NCBI RefSeq assembly: GCF_900161835.1
Contig: NZ_LT897836.1
Location: 992,001 to 1,056,000 of the forward strand
Length of the DNA: 64,000 nucleotides
Direction of reading: 5' to 3'
Source: Sodalis endosymbiont of Henestaris halophilus
Lineage (GTDB): Bacteria > Pseudomonadota > Gammaproteobacteria > Enterobacterales > Enterobacteriaceae
Shown here piece by piece: positions 22,556 through 34,299 of this stretch. Below the pieces are notes generated by a model. That model was given only the letters and a program-made list of their open reading frames with translations. It did not search any database and was not told the origin of the DNA. The stretch's first letter is position 1. Each line of letters opens with the position of its first letter. Position numbers and translations under genes: made by a program.

Positions 22556-25500
22556 TTGTTGCTTATGCAATGTTAGCGTCTAACATACTAAATATTAAGT
22601 TTATGTTTTTATCCTGCGAGGGGGTCAATATTGAGGTTACCTTCGCAGGTACTGCTCAGTCTTGTGGTTTGGTGTCAACTAAAACTAGTAATTTTACCTC
22701 ACTGTTTATAGCATACAAAACCATGATTCGTAGCGCTGTAATATCTTATAAGATAGATTATTATAGCAATTCATTCTTCTTTGATAATGTTTTTGTAGTT
22801 TATGTTTCTTGGCATTTATTCTGTTTTCAGTGTCTGAAGACAACTCCACGTCATACTATTATACCAGCTTTGACTTAACTCGCTTATGTTTTATTTTTGC
22901 GATAGTAACGGTGCTAAACCATACAAAAAGGAAGTATTAAAACTTATTTTTCTTCCGTTTTTTGTTTTTATGAATCTTCATTTGGCAAATAGCTATCGCC
23001 AGCTCTTTTGTCCGTTGGCGGGTAAACATCAGTACATTTTGAACTCATTGGTGCGAATCGCAATGGAGCAATGCTTCTGGACCACAGTGCAGTTTGCAAT
23101 TAGTATTATAAAATTTTGCCAAGCTGTTTTTAAGGACATAATAAGAAGTTATACTTATAAGTGTAAACATGTCATATTATGGATGGTAACCATCGTCTAT
23201 AACTATAGAAAATTTTAACACAGCGATATTACGAGCTATTTATGCATGCTTTAATTTTGTAGAGTAACAAAATTTGTTTAGTAAACTTCTAATCAAGAGT
23301 TACTATAAGTGTTTAAAAATTTTATCTGTTTTTAAGATGTGTTAGCTTCTTTATTATAAGACTTGATTCAACTTTTCATAGATAAATGACAAACCTAGTT
23401 AATCTTTCCTTACCGCACGAGATGGACGGTTCTTACTAAAATTAGTCGTCAGACAATTACTTCTAGCAACTTATAATTGATTATATAAATTTCTTTCTTA
23501 CAGCATAAATAAAACACCGATTAAGTAACTAAACAGCAAATTTTATCACTTAATTAATAAGTGTCATTTTATAAATAGAATTACTTTTATTCAGCGCCCA
23601 TTGGATTTGAGATGCATATATTTTATGCTACCTATCGTAGTGAATAAGATAGAGTACAATATCACCTTAGGGTTGTGTATAACAAGTCTCCAGGCAGGTA
23701 CCATGCAGCCGATGCATGAATACATTGCCAAGCAACATTATTAAGTCATAATATAAACATATAAAGCTGCCAAGGTATCTCAGATTTTACACTCTCATAT
23801 GTTTTTGGATGGATGATGTTAGCAATTATGCATATTTTGCATTTACAGCATGGCGCTATGTAGTAGCAGGATGCATGACCTGCTTTGCCCGTGATATACA
23901 TCTCTTATATAGAGATGATATAAATTATCATACTTCGCGTCATGATAAAAGGAAAAATAATTGACGCATTTTGCTATAACCTGAAATTTAATTGTTACTT
24001 AATTAATATTTCTAATATTCTCTAATGAGAGCAACTGTAATCAACTATTCTTTAGTAAGCTTACTAGGCTTAAAACAAGCCACCTTAGGCGAGCTGTTTT
24101 ATTTAGATTTAATGAAATAAACTTAACTGCTCGTGCTACTTTAAGAAAATAGTTTGGTTTTACAAGACCGTGTTGGCCGTGGCTGTATTGAATAATAAAG
24201 ATACCTATGGTTTTAAAAATAGTAGCTGCTTATCTCTTAGCGAAATCCGTAGCTATGGTAAGTAAAAGGCAAAATTAAATAAAGTGTTATCTATTCTGCT
24301 ATTGAAAATTATATGCTTGTGAAGCGATAATTACACGACTAGGGTGCGTAAACATGTAAGCACGCCGGTGGCTTACACCGCTTTATAGCTATCTTTGGTA
24401 ATTAGGATTTCTCAAGGATTGATTTAAAAATTTTCTAACAGCCTTAATGCGCACTGCTGAAGGCAAAACATAGCCATAGCACATAAGGAGTAGCAGGATA
24501 AATTAAATAAATTATATCCCTATAGCAAACATTAAAGCCACATATTGTTGTGTTCGGTCGATTGACATTACAGTCTGCTTATATCCCGCCGTCTATTTTT
24601 TATTTTCTATTTTGATGCTACAGTTAATCCACTAGCGTTATCCTGACATAAGACTTATAGTAAAGGTTTATTATGTGCTTACGCCTAACAATTATGAAAA
24701 GATTATATCCTTTACAAAAAATAAGCATGTTTTATCATTTTGACTGCTTGGATATAAGCTCCAGAGCTTAATTTAAGTTATTTTTTTAAGACGCTTAATC
24801 GAATAACAAAATACCGATGATAGTCGGTAAATAATTTACAGCTTAACGGCACGTTGTTAAGCTTATTTGTGAATCGGGAACTATTTTGCTTTTTTGGGGA
24901 GAAATTGGCGAGTTTTTGTTGCATGTACTGTGTGATTATTGCAGTACATGCAATAGCTTTTCTGGCAAAAGCTAGCTTTATACTTATGTTTGGCCAAAAT
25001 TGTTATTTCTGGCTAGAGCCCCTAAAAGTCCTTAATGTCATTAATCGCTACGGTACCTAACCAGCCGGTTCTATGGTATGTTAAACAACAATTGCAGGAC
25101 AATTACTATATCTACAGGTAATTATTATAGTATCGCTGATAATATCATTTAGTATATTATAATACCTTATAAACAAAATATTAACGTGGATTACTTTGCA
25201 TCTATTTAGATGCTGACTTAATGATATCTGAATCCTTCTATGAGTAAAACTTATTTGGAAACGCGATACTGGTAAAATCTACTGACTCGCGATAATTATG
25301 GTCAAACCTAAGCGTGCTGCATCCGCCACAAGAGTTTTGCCTCCGCGATCTATGTCTGTTTAACTAGAAAATTTTTTTTATCGCTGCACGTACTCGCCTG
25401 TGGGTAAATATGCACTGCTTAATGTCATCCATATAATATTAATATGCAAATTGCAGTTACTAAAGAGATCGTCAGGTATATTGATTGGTACCTGGTTATT

Positions 25501-26680
25501 TAAAACTGCATACCTTGTCGTCGCGCCATATCACACCTTTTGATCCGTGGTGTTCAATGCGTTCAGCAGGCACTGAGGCTAAAGATTGCCATCATGAGAA
25601 GACCACATGGTGGCGAAATCATTGCATCTTTATGCGTTCCGATGCGGTGATCAACCTTACCATTGAGCCTATAAGTAGATCGTTTCTGACCTGTTGCGAA
25701 AAAATAAAAATATGTCAAGACCCCACTGGGTTATGTTATCAGACCACTGAGCTTCTCTTGATACGCTACAGTTACAATCCATCATTAGTGTTTATTGCCG
25801 GTCATGTCACTGGATATTATGGCTATGAGAATATGATAAATAAACTGATGATTATATATTTTGTCTACACTATGGCGTGCGCTGTCGGTATTGTACCGAT
25901 TCTCAGCATCTATACTGACGTGTTCATGATGTTTGCCAGCATAGTTAATATATCTCTACATAAATTAAAATGAAAGAATACTATTCTCATCTGGGTGTGA
26001 TAATTTCACTGCTTCTTTTTTTTCAACATTTTATCGCGCTCTATATCAAGGTTGTTATTATTCATTATAATCTATTTTTTGTCAGGTCTCCCCATGACAT
26101 TAACGAAGCGTAAAATACGCTTTTTACTTTAATTGGAAGACACAATGATAATAATTTATTTACAGTGCTTTCTTTCACCTGTTTAAATAGCTTCATAAAA
26201 TACAAGATATTTTAGATAAATCACATCGAAAATACCTACAATTTCCAAGGTATAAAATAGCTGATACATTGCCGAGTTGGCATAGCGGATAATCTTTAAA
26301 ATATTAGAATTGAATTGACAGTGAACGCCATCACAGTTGCTTACAGCATTAAACTCACTTAATTGCGCTATAAGCTAGTATCGGTATGCTGATTATCACT
26401 AGCAACATGCTAATATTACTGCCAAGAATTTTTGTTGGTGTAAACGCAAGCATATTAGAATTGTACTAGTTAAATAAAGTTTGAGAAAACTAGTTTAACA
26501 GATCAGGTGCCACGCACGATGTTTAGGTTGTGTACATCTACGAAATAAAAGAATGTCTAGAATTGTATATACCACTTATGTGCCACAAATAATATGTGGA
26601 AATCCAGGCTCGCTGATAAGTTTATTCTATGCCGCGTCAATACTACTCTTACTATCGTTTACATACCTGACCTTGTGCGA
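22556..26680. other. 4-kb gene-free stretch
   Basis: E. coli has yfcC to yfcI here; I can recognise none of them. The longest open frames (22552-22878, 22886-23218 and 25485-25973) have no family resemblance and no good ribosome sites. The 25485-25680 part has higher GC and may be debris of a real gene. Hairpins stand out at 24919-24973 and, weaker, at 23899-23917. Confidence 0.55.
24919..24973. repeat. two adjacent perfect hairpins
   Basis: TTGCATGTACTG (24919-24930) pairs with CAGTACATGCAA (24942-24953) around an 11-nt loop. Immediately after, AGCTTTT (24955-24961) pairs with AAAAGCT (24967-24973) around CTGGC. Tandem hairpins like these resemble a small structured RNA, but no promoter or terminator is clear. 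Confidence 0.65.
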
Positions 26681-26689
26681 TAGCAATAA

Positions 26690-27230
26690 TCAGTCTCTGC
26701 CGGATTGGTCGTGAGAACGACAAAACGATGTCGGTTGTTCGATAACAAGACATGTTAGTATTATATACGGAATATTTGTCATAATTTCGCCACAATTAAA
26801 CCAATAGCACCTTTGGCTTATCACTAACACAATCTCTCCACCATTTGAACAATGGTAGGTATAATAATTAATATTCTATGTCGTTGACTATGTTGCAACA
26901 AAATATGTTTGATCAGTTCTCTCTTCTGCGAGCGTGAAAGACATCGCTACATTATAAAATTATAGCAGCAATATCACAGCTTTTATGGAATTTAAAGTAA
27001 CTAATTAATTTTTGCTGATACTGAACAGGAGGATAAGTTTATCATGGCACGCAACAGAGGAATACGACTTAAGAAACTGTGCGCGCCTATGAAGCCGAAT
27101 GCGGTAGATCTTTTTTCGATTTGCATGCACATTGCACCGTCTAACAATGCCTTCTAGTGCGATTTCCATGCAAATACTCTGTAGATAAAGCAACAGCGTG
27201 ATAACTCCACCTAAGTCAGGTTAGATATCG
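26690..27230 (-). pseudogene. probable remains of histidine transporter genes hisM and hisP
   Basis: The minus-strand frame at 27210-27010 reads MEIALEGIVRRC, then KKIYRIRL and KLILLFS, aligning with the HisM loop TEIFAGAIRSVP, FKMYRCII and VILMLHS. About 400 bp further along the same strand (26750-26690) the frame gives LSFSRPIRQRLIIAIA, resembling the ABC signature and following helix of HisP (LSGGQQQRVSIARAL). Order and strand agree with E. coli, where hisP-hisM-hisQ-hisJ-argT precede ubiX. Stops are frequent. The match is distant and the HisP part is weak. Confidence 0.4.
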
Positions 27231-27239
27231 ACCTAATAT

Positions 27240-28399
27240 TAAACTGACGGTTTTTGCAATTTTTATGCAGGAAGTTTTGCAAATCGCAAAATGAGCAACA
27301 TTAAAACCTAACTTTAGTATTTCTTGAATCAAGAGTAATATAAATTTTAAAACGGCAGTCAGTAGCCACGATACGTTTTTACCGAAATCGATAAAAGGTT
27401 ACTGACCACGATCAGTAAACAAGCTATGAGTGTTTAGCTTAAACATGACTTGCGTACTTTTCATAAAATTGAGCATCACTAAAAGGTATATAATATGCCT
27501 ATTTTGACAAGGAAAATATCAGGAGAACTTATAAAGCACCACAAGTTATACTTTATAAGAGACTTAATTGTCTACACGTTCAAAATCAAAAGATTGTTTA
27601 TCGTCTTTTACTACTTGTGCTAACAATATAGTTTTTAACGTAATATTGTGCTTAAATCTTAACTTTCGCATGTTTCACTTAACATTACCCTTTAATACGT
27701 TTAATTTGCAAATAGACGTAATTAACTACATGGTTTTAATAAGTAATTACATCTAATGTTTTGTACGATCAACATCGTATCTGCTTAGATTGCCTTAGTT
27801 TAACCCTGCCGCATGCTGACATCGATAAAATAAATTAATCTAGGCGATTTTTCGCTTCAGCGAAGGAATTAGCTGTTCAATGTTGCTTGCAACGAATGGT
27901 ACATTGAGTCTTAGTACTTTTTCACATCTATGTTGCTAAATTGATATCAAATAATAGGTTACTACTATTATTATTTGCTTTAAAAGCGAAATAACTTCGG
28001 TCATTGATAATCTCAATGTTTTAGGATATTGTCGCTAAAAATGCCGTCCGGTGCAATTAAAGACCCTTATTAAAAATAAATTCTGACAATTTTTATAAAA
28101 ACTGGGAAATATTTTTTCTGCAAATAAAACGACCGTTTGTTAAAACGATTGCAAGTTTCATGCAATGCATTGGCTATCACCACGGTTAGTGCTCATTGCT
28201 ATAGAAGTGTACTATAATGACAACGATACTTTATCGTAAACCGGTAGTAGTTTAGACGAATAACTTTCTTTAAAGTACATACATAGATAGTATTTTACTA
28301 TATTGACTAATAATATTTATTGCATTTAAGTGCGTGAATATGCACGTACCATTATTACGTGAATACTTGTTAATTAGAGTGTATTGCTAATTACAAGCG
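27240..28399. other. gene-free stretch before ubiX
   Basis: By synteny this would hold hisQ, hisJ and argT, but I see no convincing remains. It is AT-rich with only short chance frames. Confidence 0.5.
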
Positions 28400-28969
28400 T
28401 TAGCCATCCTGCCAACGTTTAAATAGATCCTGCGGTAGCATCAGGTCGAATTGATCCAACACCCTATTGACTGTTTGATCAATAATATCGCTAATTTGTG
28501 TAGGTCGGTGATAGAAAGCAGGTATTGGAGGCATAATAACTGCACCGAGATCTGTCGCTAGAATCATTAAGCGTAAATGTCCTAGATGCAGTGGCGTTTC
28601 ACGCACCCCGAGCACCAAACGACGATGTTCTTTTAGTGTCACATCTGCTGCGCGTGTCAGTAGCCCTTCATTATAGCTATTAACTATACCTGATAAGGTT
28701 TTTATAGAACACGGCAATATAATCATCCCGAAGGTTTGAAATGAACCTGAGCTAATGCAGGCAGTAATATCGCAGGGATTATGCACCACATCCGCTAGTT
28801 CTTGCACTTCTTGCTGGCTATAAGTTGTCTCTATCGCTAGGGTTTGCTTTGCTGCCGAGCTCATCACTAGATGAGTCTCAATACCTGGTAACGTGCTCAA
28901 TACCTGTAGCATACGGACGCCATACACGGCGCCGCTAGCGCCGCTGATACCGATAATCAGGCGTTTCAT
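28400..28969 (-). CDS. ubiX: flavin prenyltransferase UbiX
   Basis: Attaches a dimethylallyl group to FMN to make the prenyl-FMN cofactor required by the decarboxylase UbiD in ubiquinone synthesis. The flavin-binding start GISGASGAVYGVRML and the conserved LPCSIKTLSGI are present, with the C-terminal PPIPAFYHRP substrate region. It is 189 residues, identical in length to E. coli. A ribosome site GGAG (28977-28980) lies 7 nt before the ATG. In E. coli the next gene upstream is purF, here a fossil. ubiD is not in the window and would be needed for the cofactor to matter. Confidence 0.96.
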   Translation of the reverse strand: MKRLIIGISGASGAVYGVRMLQVLSTLPGIETHLVMSSAAKQTLAIETTYSQQEVQELADVVHNPCDITACISSGSFQTFGMIILPCSIKTLSGIVNSYNEGLLTRAADVTLKEHRRLVLGVRETPLHLGHLRLMILATDLGAVIMPPIPAFYHRPTQISDIIDQTVNRVLDQFDLMLPQDLFKRWQDG

Positions 28970-29269
28970 ATATCCACTCCACGTGAGTAAGTAAAGATAC
29001 TAAAAAACCGATACTCTGATCAGTACGTTACTGATATCACGTTGCCATAAAGCGCAAGCACAATTGCATTATATACTGCATTTGCGCAGTACAGATCAAC
29101 TTTTTTATGTATTTTATACTAAATGTTGATTTTGATATCAGCGCATAGCGCTTTTAGCGTGTCTTTTCGTAGCTATTACAGCTAATATAGACAAACGATT
29201 ATCAATAGCGTACTCGGCATAAATAACTTTGAGTCCCGAAATATAAAATGATTATAATTCGAAATTATC

Positions 29270-29690
29270 TTCTGATACCTGCAGTTTTTGATCGACTAAA
29301 TACTAAAACGGAAGCGCATCGGTGTTGAAAAGCGAGCGGAGATTAAAACCCATCTTAGTCATGAGCTCAGTCGCGCGGATCATATAGATGTCGTTAAATT
29401 CACGATAAAATCAGATTGTGTCAGTATAACAGACAGCATGTAAATATGATGTGGTCCTGCCTAGCTCAATAATTCAACAAGTTGCCGCAATGACATGATG
29501 CATATAGTAAAACCACAGCTAGTCTAGTAATTTTTATAAAATTTATGAATAATATTTGTTCATTCTTTTGAACTAGTTCCAAAGTGCTATCACAGGAGTT
29601 GTATAGATGATTAAGGCCCTGCCGTCCTGTGATTTTTTTACTTAGTATCTAATCCATGCATTAGCGGGCGTTAAAAACTAAAATTTTATC
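29270..29690 (-). pseudogene. purF: decayed amidophosphoribosyltransferase
   Basis: Minus-strand frames read VVLLYASCHCGN (about 29530-29495) against VLLVDDSIVRGT, the PRPP-binding loop. They continue with QLVELLS, a stop, then AGPHHIYM against the QIIEMAREAGAKKVYL region. Near 29370-29290 they give RATELMTK and TDALPF, with LVDQKLQ after a stop, against SATELIAHG and ADGLIFQDL. A trace of the VKNRYVGRTFIM segment is at about 29630. It is riddled with stops and small deletions. It sits between ubiX and cvpA as in E. coli; the remaining gap (28970-29270 and 29690-30604) is the size of the rest of the gene but is too eroded to read. Loss blocks the first step of de novo purine synthesis. Confidence 0.8.
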
Positions 29691-30604
29691 GATGAAAAAG
29701 TATATTGGGGCTCAAGAAATATAGTCTAAAATAAATATAGTCAAATAGATATTGATAATATCAAGAATGTTTAGTGCAAGTTGGATGACAGCCGTTTTTC
29801 TATTTATGCAAATCTCCTTGCTCATCGTGAGGTCGCATAGTAAATTTAATTCCAGCATAAGAATATTAGATATTGCGTTTTCTTAAGTGTTTATTTTATC
29901 TATACCTTGCATAAGTACCTTTATTAATAATCAAATGGTAAATCCACGTTAAAATCTTGCACAGCAAATAAAACGCAGCCGATTATAATGGGCTACCCCA
30001 GCAGGTCTCTAGGAGCATCTAATTTACTGATAAGTTGCATTACCAGTTTCTTGATAATGTTATATGCCTATCGCGGATAATCTCGGGAATTGAGCTATAT
30101 CGATTGCAAAGTAGTTTAACAGGATTTTCTTTTAGGAGATAGTATTAACATGTTATTACCTATTTTTAACCAGCCTTTTTAGTAATATGTAGTAGTGGTT
30201 AGTCAGGTTACCGTTATGCATGAGAATTATGTTTCTAATATAGAGGTTATGTAGAGAACAAGCAGGGCGCGGGCTTATTAGGCGCGTTGAGATGCTGGGG
30301 GTGGGACACTCGGATATTTCTTGACTTAGTTGGTCTTTAGCCAGAATGTTTTCTTAGAAAACTTTTGTTATACATGTAGGACTTGCTAATATTATTTAGC
30401 TTATCTATTGGTTTTACGCAGGCAAAAGCAACTAATCATATTAATGATATTGATACCTAACACATCCAATTCTATTGGTGTCCGTCAGGACCGTTAATTT
30501 ATCATCAGTTAAACTTGATTTGCCGGTATAATACTTATAATTCTTGTAGATACCGCACATGTTTTTTTGTTTATTAATTAACATTACTAGGGTGATTCTT
30601 ATTT

Positions 30605-31084
30605 TTATAAGAAACTTGATTTGTTTCGAAGATAATTAAAAATTAATTTAATAATACCACTAAATTGTGGAATCATCCTAGATTCTTGCCAGTCCTGGCA
30701 GTGGGAGAAGTCAGTGAAGGTGTCGAGAGTGAACAGCACAGCCGACACAATCAAAATACCTTTCATAGCACCGAAACAGATGCCCAACACTCGGTCGATG
30801 CTAGATAAGCCAGTTAGTTTTACTAGTGAAGTAATTGCGTAATTAACAATTGCCCCAACTATCAGTATTGAAACGAACAACATGGCAATTGCTATACTGT
30901 TACGCACTATCTGCTCTTCAAAATTAGTAAAATATATTGCAATATTATTGTAGTAATGCCGTGCCACAAAAAATGCACAAACCCAAGTTACTAAAGATAG
31001 TGCATCGCATACAAACCCGCGAATCAAGCTGATGATAGACGAAAAAACAATAATGCTGATTATAACGTAATCTACCCAGATCAT
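30605..31084 (-). CDS. cvpA: colicin V production protein homologue
   Basis: Inner-membrane protein with four predicted hydrophobic segments; in E. coli it is needed for colicin V export and helps envelope homeostasis against bile stress. The sequence IRGFVCDALSLVTWVCAFFVA and GAIVNYAITSLVKLTGLSSIDR match closely, as does IDRVLGICFGAMKG. The start at 31084 gives 159 residues aligned with E. coli (162). An in-frame ATG 4 codons upstream is possible. It lies between dedD and the purF fossil, the conserved folC-dedD-cvpA-purF arrangement. Why a symbiont keeps it while purF decays is unclear. Confidence 0.93.
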   Translation of the reverse strand: MIWVDYVIISIIVFSSIISLIRGFVCDALSLVTWVCAFFVARHYYNNIAIYFTNFEEQIVRNSIAIAMLFVSILIVGAIVNYAITSLVKLTGLSSIDRVLGICFGAMKGILIVSAVLFTLDTFTDFSHCQDWQESRMIPQFSGIIKLIFNYLRNKSSFL

Positions 31085-31280
31085 TTTTAGTAACAAATAA
31101 AAAAGTTGCGCAGGAGATTGATTTACTAATTTTAAGTAACGGCGTTAATAAAATACAGGGCATGAATCGCGCTGTAACAAAATAAGCCGAAATCGCATTG
31201 TAACACCGCCTCACAACGCATTATGTAGTACTTCTTTACAACTAAAAAACTAACACAATAAAATTAAGAAGTATGCGTGC

Positions 31281-31670
31281 TTATAGGGGCCTCAATTGGC
31301 CGTTAAGGGCGCTTAACTGATTTAATTCGCTAAGGACAGATTGCAGTTTTTGCTTGGATGCATATGGCCCTACAAAAATCCGCGTGATTTGACCTTGTAT
31401 CGGATCAGTCGGCAAGGTATAAACCTGATATCCCAACAGACGAAGCTTAGAGACAATTTTCGATACCTTATCGGCATTTTTTAGCGCGCCTAACTGCACT
31501 ACCCACATCTGCTCCTTAAGCGCATTACCGGTCTTTGATACCAGTGGAATAGCTGCAACCTCTTCCTGATAATATTTCTTTTTACCGTTTAACATAATGG
31601 GCAAAATAATAATGCTGAATGTGATGAGAACAGTGGTTCCCACTAGGCGATTATTACATTTAGTTGCCAT
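31281..31670 (-). CDS. dedD: cell-division SPOR protein DedD, linker-deleted
   Basis: Single-pass inner-membrane protein with a periplasmic SPOR domain that binds denuded septal peptidoglycan during division. The N-terminus MATKCNNRLVGTTVLIT with a membrane helix and KKYYQEEVAAIPLV match E. coli, then the protein jumps to VVQLGALKNADKVSKIV, the SPOR domain. The proline-rich linker of about 90-100 residues in E. coli DedD is absent, giving 129 residues against 220. Both ends remain well conserved, so it is probably functional with a shorter reach. The start at 31670 overlaps the folC stop by 11 bp. A longer frame upstream lies inside folC and is not DedD. Confidence 0.93.
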   Translation of the reverse strand: MATKCNNRLVGTTVLITFSIIILPIMLNGKKKYYQEEVAAIPLVSKTGNALKEQMWVVQLGALKNADKVSKIVSKLRLLGYQVYTLPTDPIQGQITRIFVGPYASKQKLQSVLSELNQLSALNGQLRPL

Positions 31671-32937
31671 AATACTTCTCTTTGTTAGCGATAGCCATGA
31701 TCGGTGCCACAGTTTGGAATGATCCGAATACCAGAACGCAATCTTCGGGTTTGGCATCCACTATTGCCTGATTCCAGGCGCTTAGTACATCTTGAAACTG
31801 GTGTACGTCGTCACTATCTAGATGTTCGGCTAGCTGCGCGGAGCTAGCGGCTCGTGGCCCGTAGAGGGATGCGCAATACCAGACATCTACTTGCTCTCGC
31901 AAACAAGCTAGCGTACCAGCAATATCTTTATCCACTAACATTCCAACTACAGCCCTTACCTTACTGATGTTAGGTATCGTACCCATACGACGCGCGAGAT
32001 AGCTTGCGGCGTGGGGATTATGAGCCACGTCCAGTATTGTTATCGGCGCTTGGCTTATACATTGAAAACGTCCCGGCAGTTCGGCGAAGCGCAACCCATG
32101 GATTACCGACGCGTTTGGGATCGCGAAAGGCAGGCGGCTGATCACTGCCAGAGCAGTCCCGGCATTGTCCAAAGGAATAGCAGGTAACGGCAGTGCTGTG
32201 AGTTCATGCAAGTTATCCCACCAGTGCCAGTGCTGTCCTTCGTTCTGCCACCACCAATTGCGATTGCATGCATACAAGTCGGCCCCCATGTTGTCTGCTG
32301 CTTCTTCTAGCGTTGCTGAACGATCGGGTTCACCCACAATCGCGGGCATACCAAATCGAAAGATACCGGCTTTTTCTCGCGCGATACTGGCGCGATCTGG
32401 TCCCAGATAATCAGTGTGATCTATGGCGATAGAGGTAATCACGGAGACGTCTGCGTCAACTATATTGGTGGCGTCCAACCGCCCCCCCAGTCCGACCTCT
32501 AGGATCACTACATCTAGCTCCGCTTGTCGGAAAAGTTTCAGTGCCGCGAGCGTGCTGAACTCAAAATAACTAAGGGATGTTTTGCCACGATTGGCTTCAA
32601 TAACCGCCATAGCTTCGCTATGATCTTTTTCCGGTAATTCTTCTCCCTGGATACGCACCCGTTCGGTATAGCGCAAAAAATGAGGCGAACTATAGACTCC
32701 TACTCTGATCCCGCTGACTAGTAAGATGGTTTCTAGCAACCGGCAGGTAGTACCTTTGCCGTTAGTGCCACCAACGATAATAATATAAGGAGCGGGACGC
32801 AATAGATTTAAGCTATTAGCCACGCGTCGTATTTGCTCTAGGCCTAAATTTATAGGGTTAGTATTCAGATGTTCAAGATAATACATCCACTCGACTAGTG
32901 GTGATGTTGCTTTAGGGATAAGCAGATTTTTATACAT
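31660..32937 (-). CDS. folC: bifunctional folylpolyglutamate/dihydrofolate synthase
   Basis: Adds glutamate to dihydropteroate to make dihydrofolate, and extends the polyglutamate tail of folates. The ATP-binding P-loop GGTNGKGTTCR, the SSPHFLRYTERVRIQG segment, ILEVGLGGRLDATNIVD and SIAIDHTDYLGPDR are all present, with the C-terminal ILDVAHNPHAASYLA. It is 425 residues (E. coli 422). The ribosome site is poor and the gene begins 79 bp after accD. It overlaps the dedD start. The rest of the folate pathway is outside the window. Confidence 0.96.
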   Translation of the reverse strand: MYKNLLIPKATSPLVEWMYYLEHLNTNPINLGLEQIRRVANSLNLLRPAPYIIIVGGTNGKGTTCRLLETILLVSGIRVGVYSSPHFLRYTERVRIQGEELPEKDHSEAMAVIEANRGKTSLSYFEFSTLAALKLFRQAELDVVILEVGLGGRLDATNIVDADVSVITSIAIDHTDYLGPDRASIAREKAGIFRFGMPAIVGEPDRSATLEEAADNMGADLYACNRNWWWQNEGQHWHWWDNLHELTALPLPAIPLDNAGTALAVISRLPFAIPNASVIHGLRFAELPGRFQCISQAPITILDVAHNPHAASYLARRMGTIPNISKVRAVVGMLVDKDIAGTLACLREQVDVWYCASLYGPRAASSAQLAEHLDSDDVHQFQDVLSAWNQAIVDAKPEDCVLVFGSFQTVAPIMAIANKEKYYGN

Positions 32938-33016
32938 TTATTTATTATATTATGTTTATAGTTATCAATAAGTCTAAACCGCCAGGCAGGTATCGGTTTG
33001 GCAGGTTTTACGTCCT

Positions 33017-33952
33017 TCATTTATGCTTGTGCTCTTGATCAATATGCGTAACCGCATCAGGACGCAGTTCGTGCAGCAATTGATCCTGCTCTAGCGTTTG
33101 CGGCTGCTGGTTGGTCAGTTTTGCTAGGAGTTTAGCAAGACGCAAACGCATTTCCGGACGTCGTATTATAAGATCGATCGCGCCCTTTTCCAGCAAAAAT
33201 TCACTGCGCTGAAAGCAGGACGGTAGTTTTTCACGTACCGTTTGTTCAATTACGCGAGGGCCTGCAAAGCCAATCAGCGCTTTCGGCTCGGCGATATTCA
33301 AATCCCCCAGCATAGCTAGACTGGCCGACACACCACCCATGGTGGGATTGGTGAGTACTGAAATATAAGGCAAGCGGTGTTCGCGCAGTCGGGCCAGCGC
33401 TGCGCTAGTTTTAGCCATCTGCATAAGAGACATTAGCGCTTCCTGCATGCGGGCGCCGCCGCTAGCGGAAAAGCATACCAAGGGACAGTTATCCGTCATT
33501 GACTGCTCGACCGCGCGCACAAAGCGCGCACCGACCACTGATGACATAGACCCGCCTATAAAAGCAAATTCAAAAGAGGTGGCCACTACTAGCATGCCGT
33601 ACAGTGTACCTTTCATTACTACTAGTGCATCTTTTTCGTTAGTCGCTTTTTGGGCCGCTGCTAGGCGATCCTTATACTTTTTAGAGTCTCTAAATTTCAA
33701 GATATCTTTTGGTTCGAGCTCGCTACCGAGTTCAGATTCACTTCCTTTATCTAGGAAAGTTTGCAGGCGCTCCCGCGCGGTTATGCGCATGTGGTGATCA
33801 CATTTGGGGCAAACATGCAGATTGCGCTCTAGCTCTACTCGGTATAGCACTTGGCCACAGCTATCACACTTAGTCCATACGCCCTCGGGAATATTAGCCC
33901 TGCGCTCTGGGGAAATGGTGTTCTTATTGAGAATTCGTTCAATCCAGCTCAT
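33017..33952 (-). CDS. accD: acetyl-CoA carboxylase carboxyltransferase subunit beta
   Basis: With AccA it transfers CO2 from biotin to acetyl-CoA, forming malonyl-CoA, the committed step of fatty acid synthesis. The N-terminal zinc ribbon has Cys29, Cys32, Cys48 and Cys51, followed by the crotonase-fold domain with [21 protein letters not shown] and [18 protein letters not shown]. It is 311 residues (E. coli 304); the C-terminal tail differs, as is usual. AAAGG lies upstream of the ATG. It is in the accD-folC-dedD-cvpA order of E. coli. It works with FabB, also in this window. Confidence 0.97.
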   Translation of the reverse strand: MSWIERILNKNTISPERRANIPEGVWTKCDSCGQVLYRVELERNLHVCPKCDHHMRITARERLQTFLDKGSESELGSELEPKDILKFRDSKKYKDRLAAAQKATNEKDALVVMKGTLYGMLVVATSFEFAFIGGSMSSVVGARFVRAVEQSMTDNCPLVCFSASGGARMQEALMSLMQMAKTSAALARLREHRLPYISVLTNPTMGGVSASLAMLGDLNIAEPKALIGFAGPRVIEQTVREKLPSCFQRSEFLLEKGAIDLIIRRPEMRLRLAKLLAKLTNQQPQTLEQDQLLHELRPDAVTHIDQEHKHK

Positions 33953-34299
33953 TGAGAACCTTTCTGGTTAAACCCGACATCCGCAAAGTCCTCTATATTT
34001 ACTTGATTTTTTCACTTTAGTGAAGAGAGCGCATTGCTTATGTTTTTCATTAGGACGCCAAATGATTGCCTATTAAATCATAATAGGCAGCAACTTTGCA
34101 CATAAACTCTATACTGTGTTCATTTTAGACGAGGACGCATCGGTAAATTACTCATTTTTATTATTGTGATGAAATTTATCATTTGGCGTAAAACTTGCAG
34201 TAAGTGCAGCATCACCTATAGCTTATAATTACTACGATTAAAAGTTACTTTATATTTTGTACTACACCAGTTGGCATTACTAAGCAGTAATTCTCAATA

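Noticed and set aside
22552-23218. Two open frames of about 110 codons after pta
   Set aside because: Cysteine- and phenylalanine-rich low-complexity translations with no family match, typical of chance frames in AT-rich DNA.
25485-25973. 162-codon open frame
   Set aside because: No recognisable family, no ribosome site, and its second half has random-like AT-rich composition; it may overlap debris of an older gene but cannot be called.
26264-26340. tRNA-like text (GCCGAGTTGGCATAGCGG)
   Set aside because: No acceptor stem, anticodon arm or T-arm can be folded around it.
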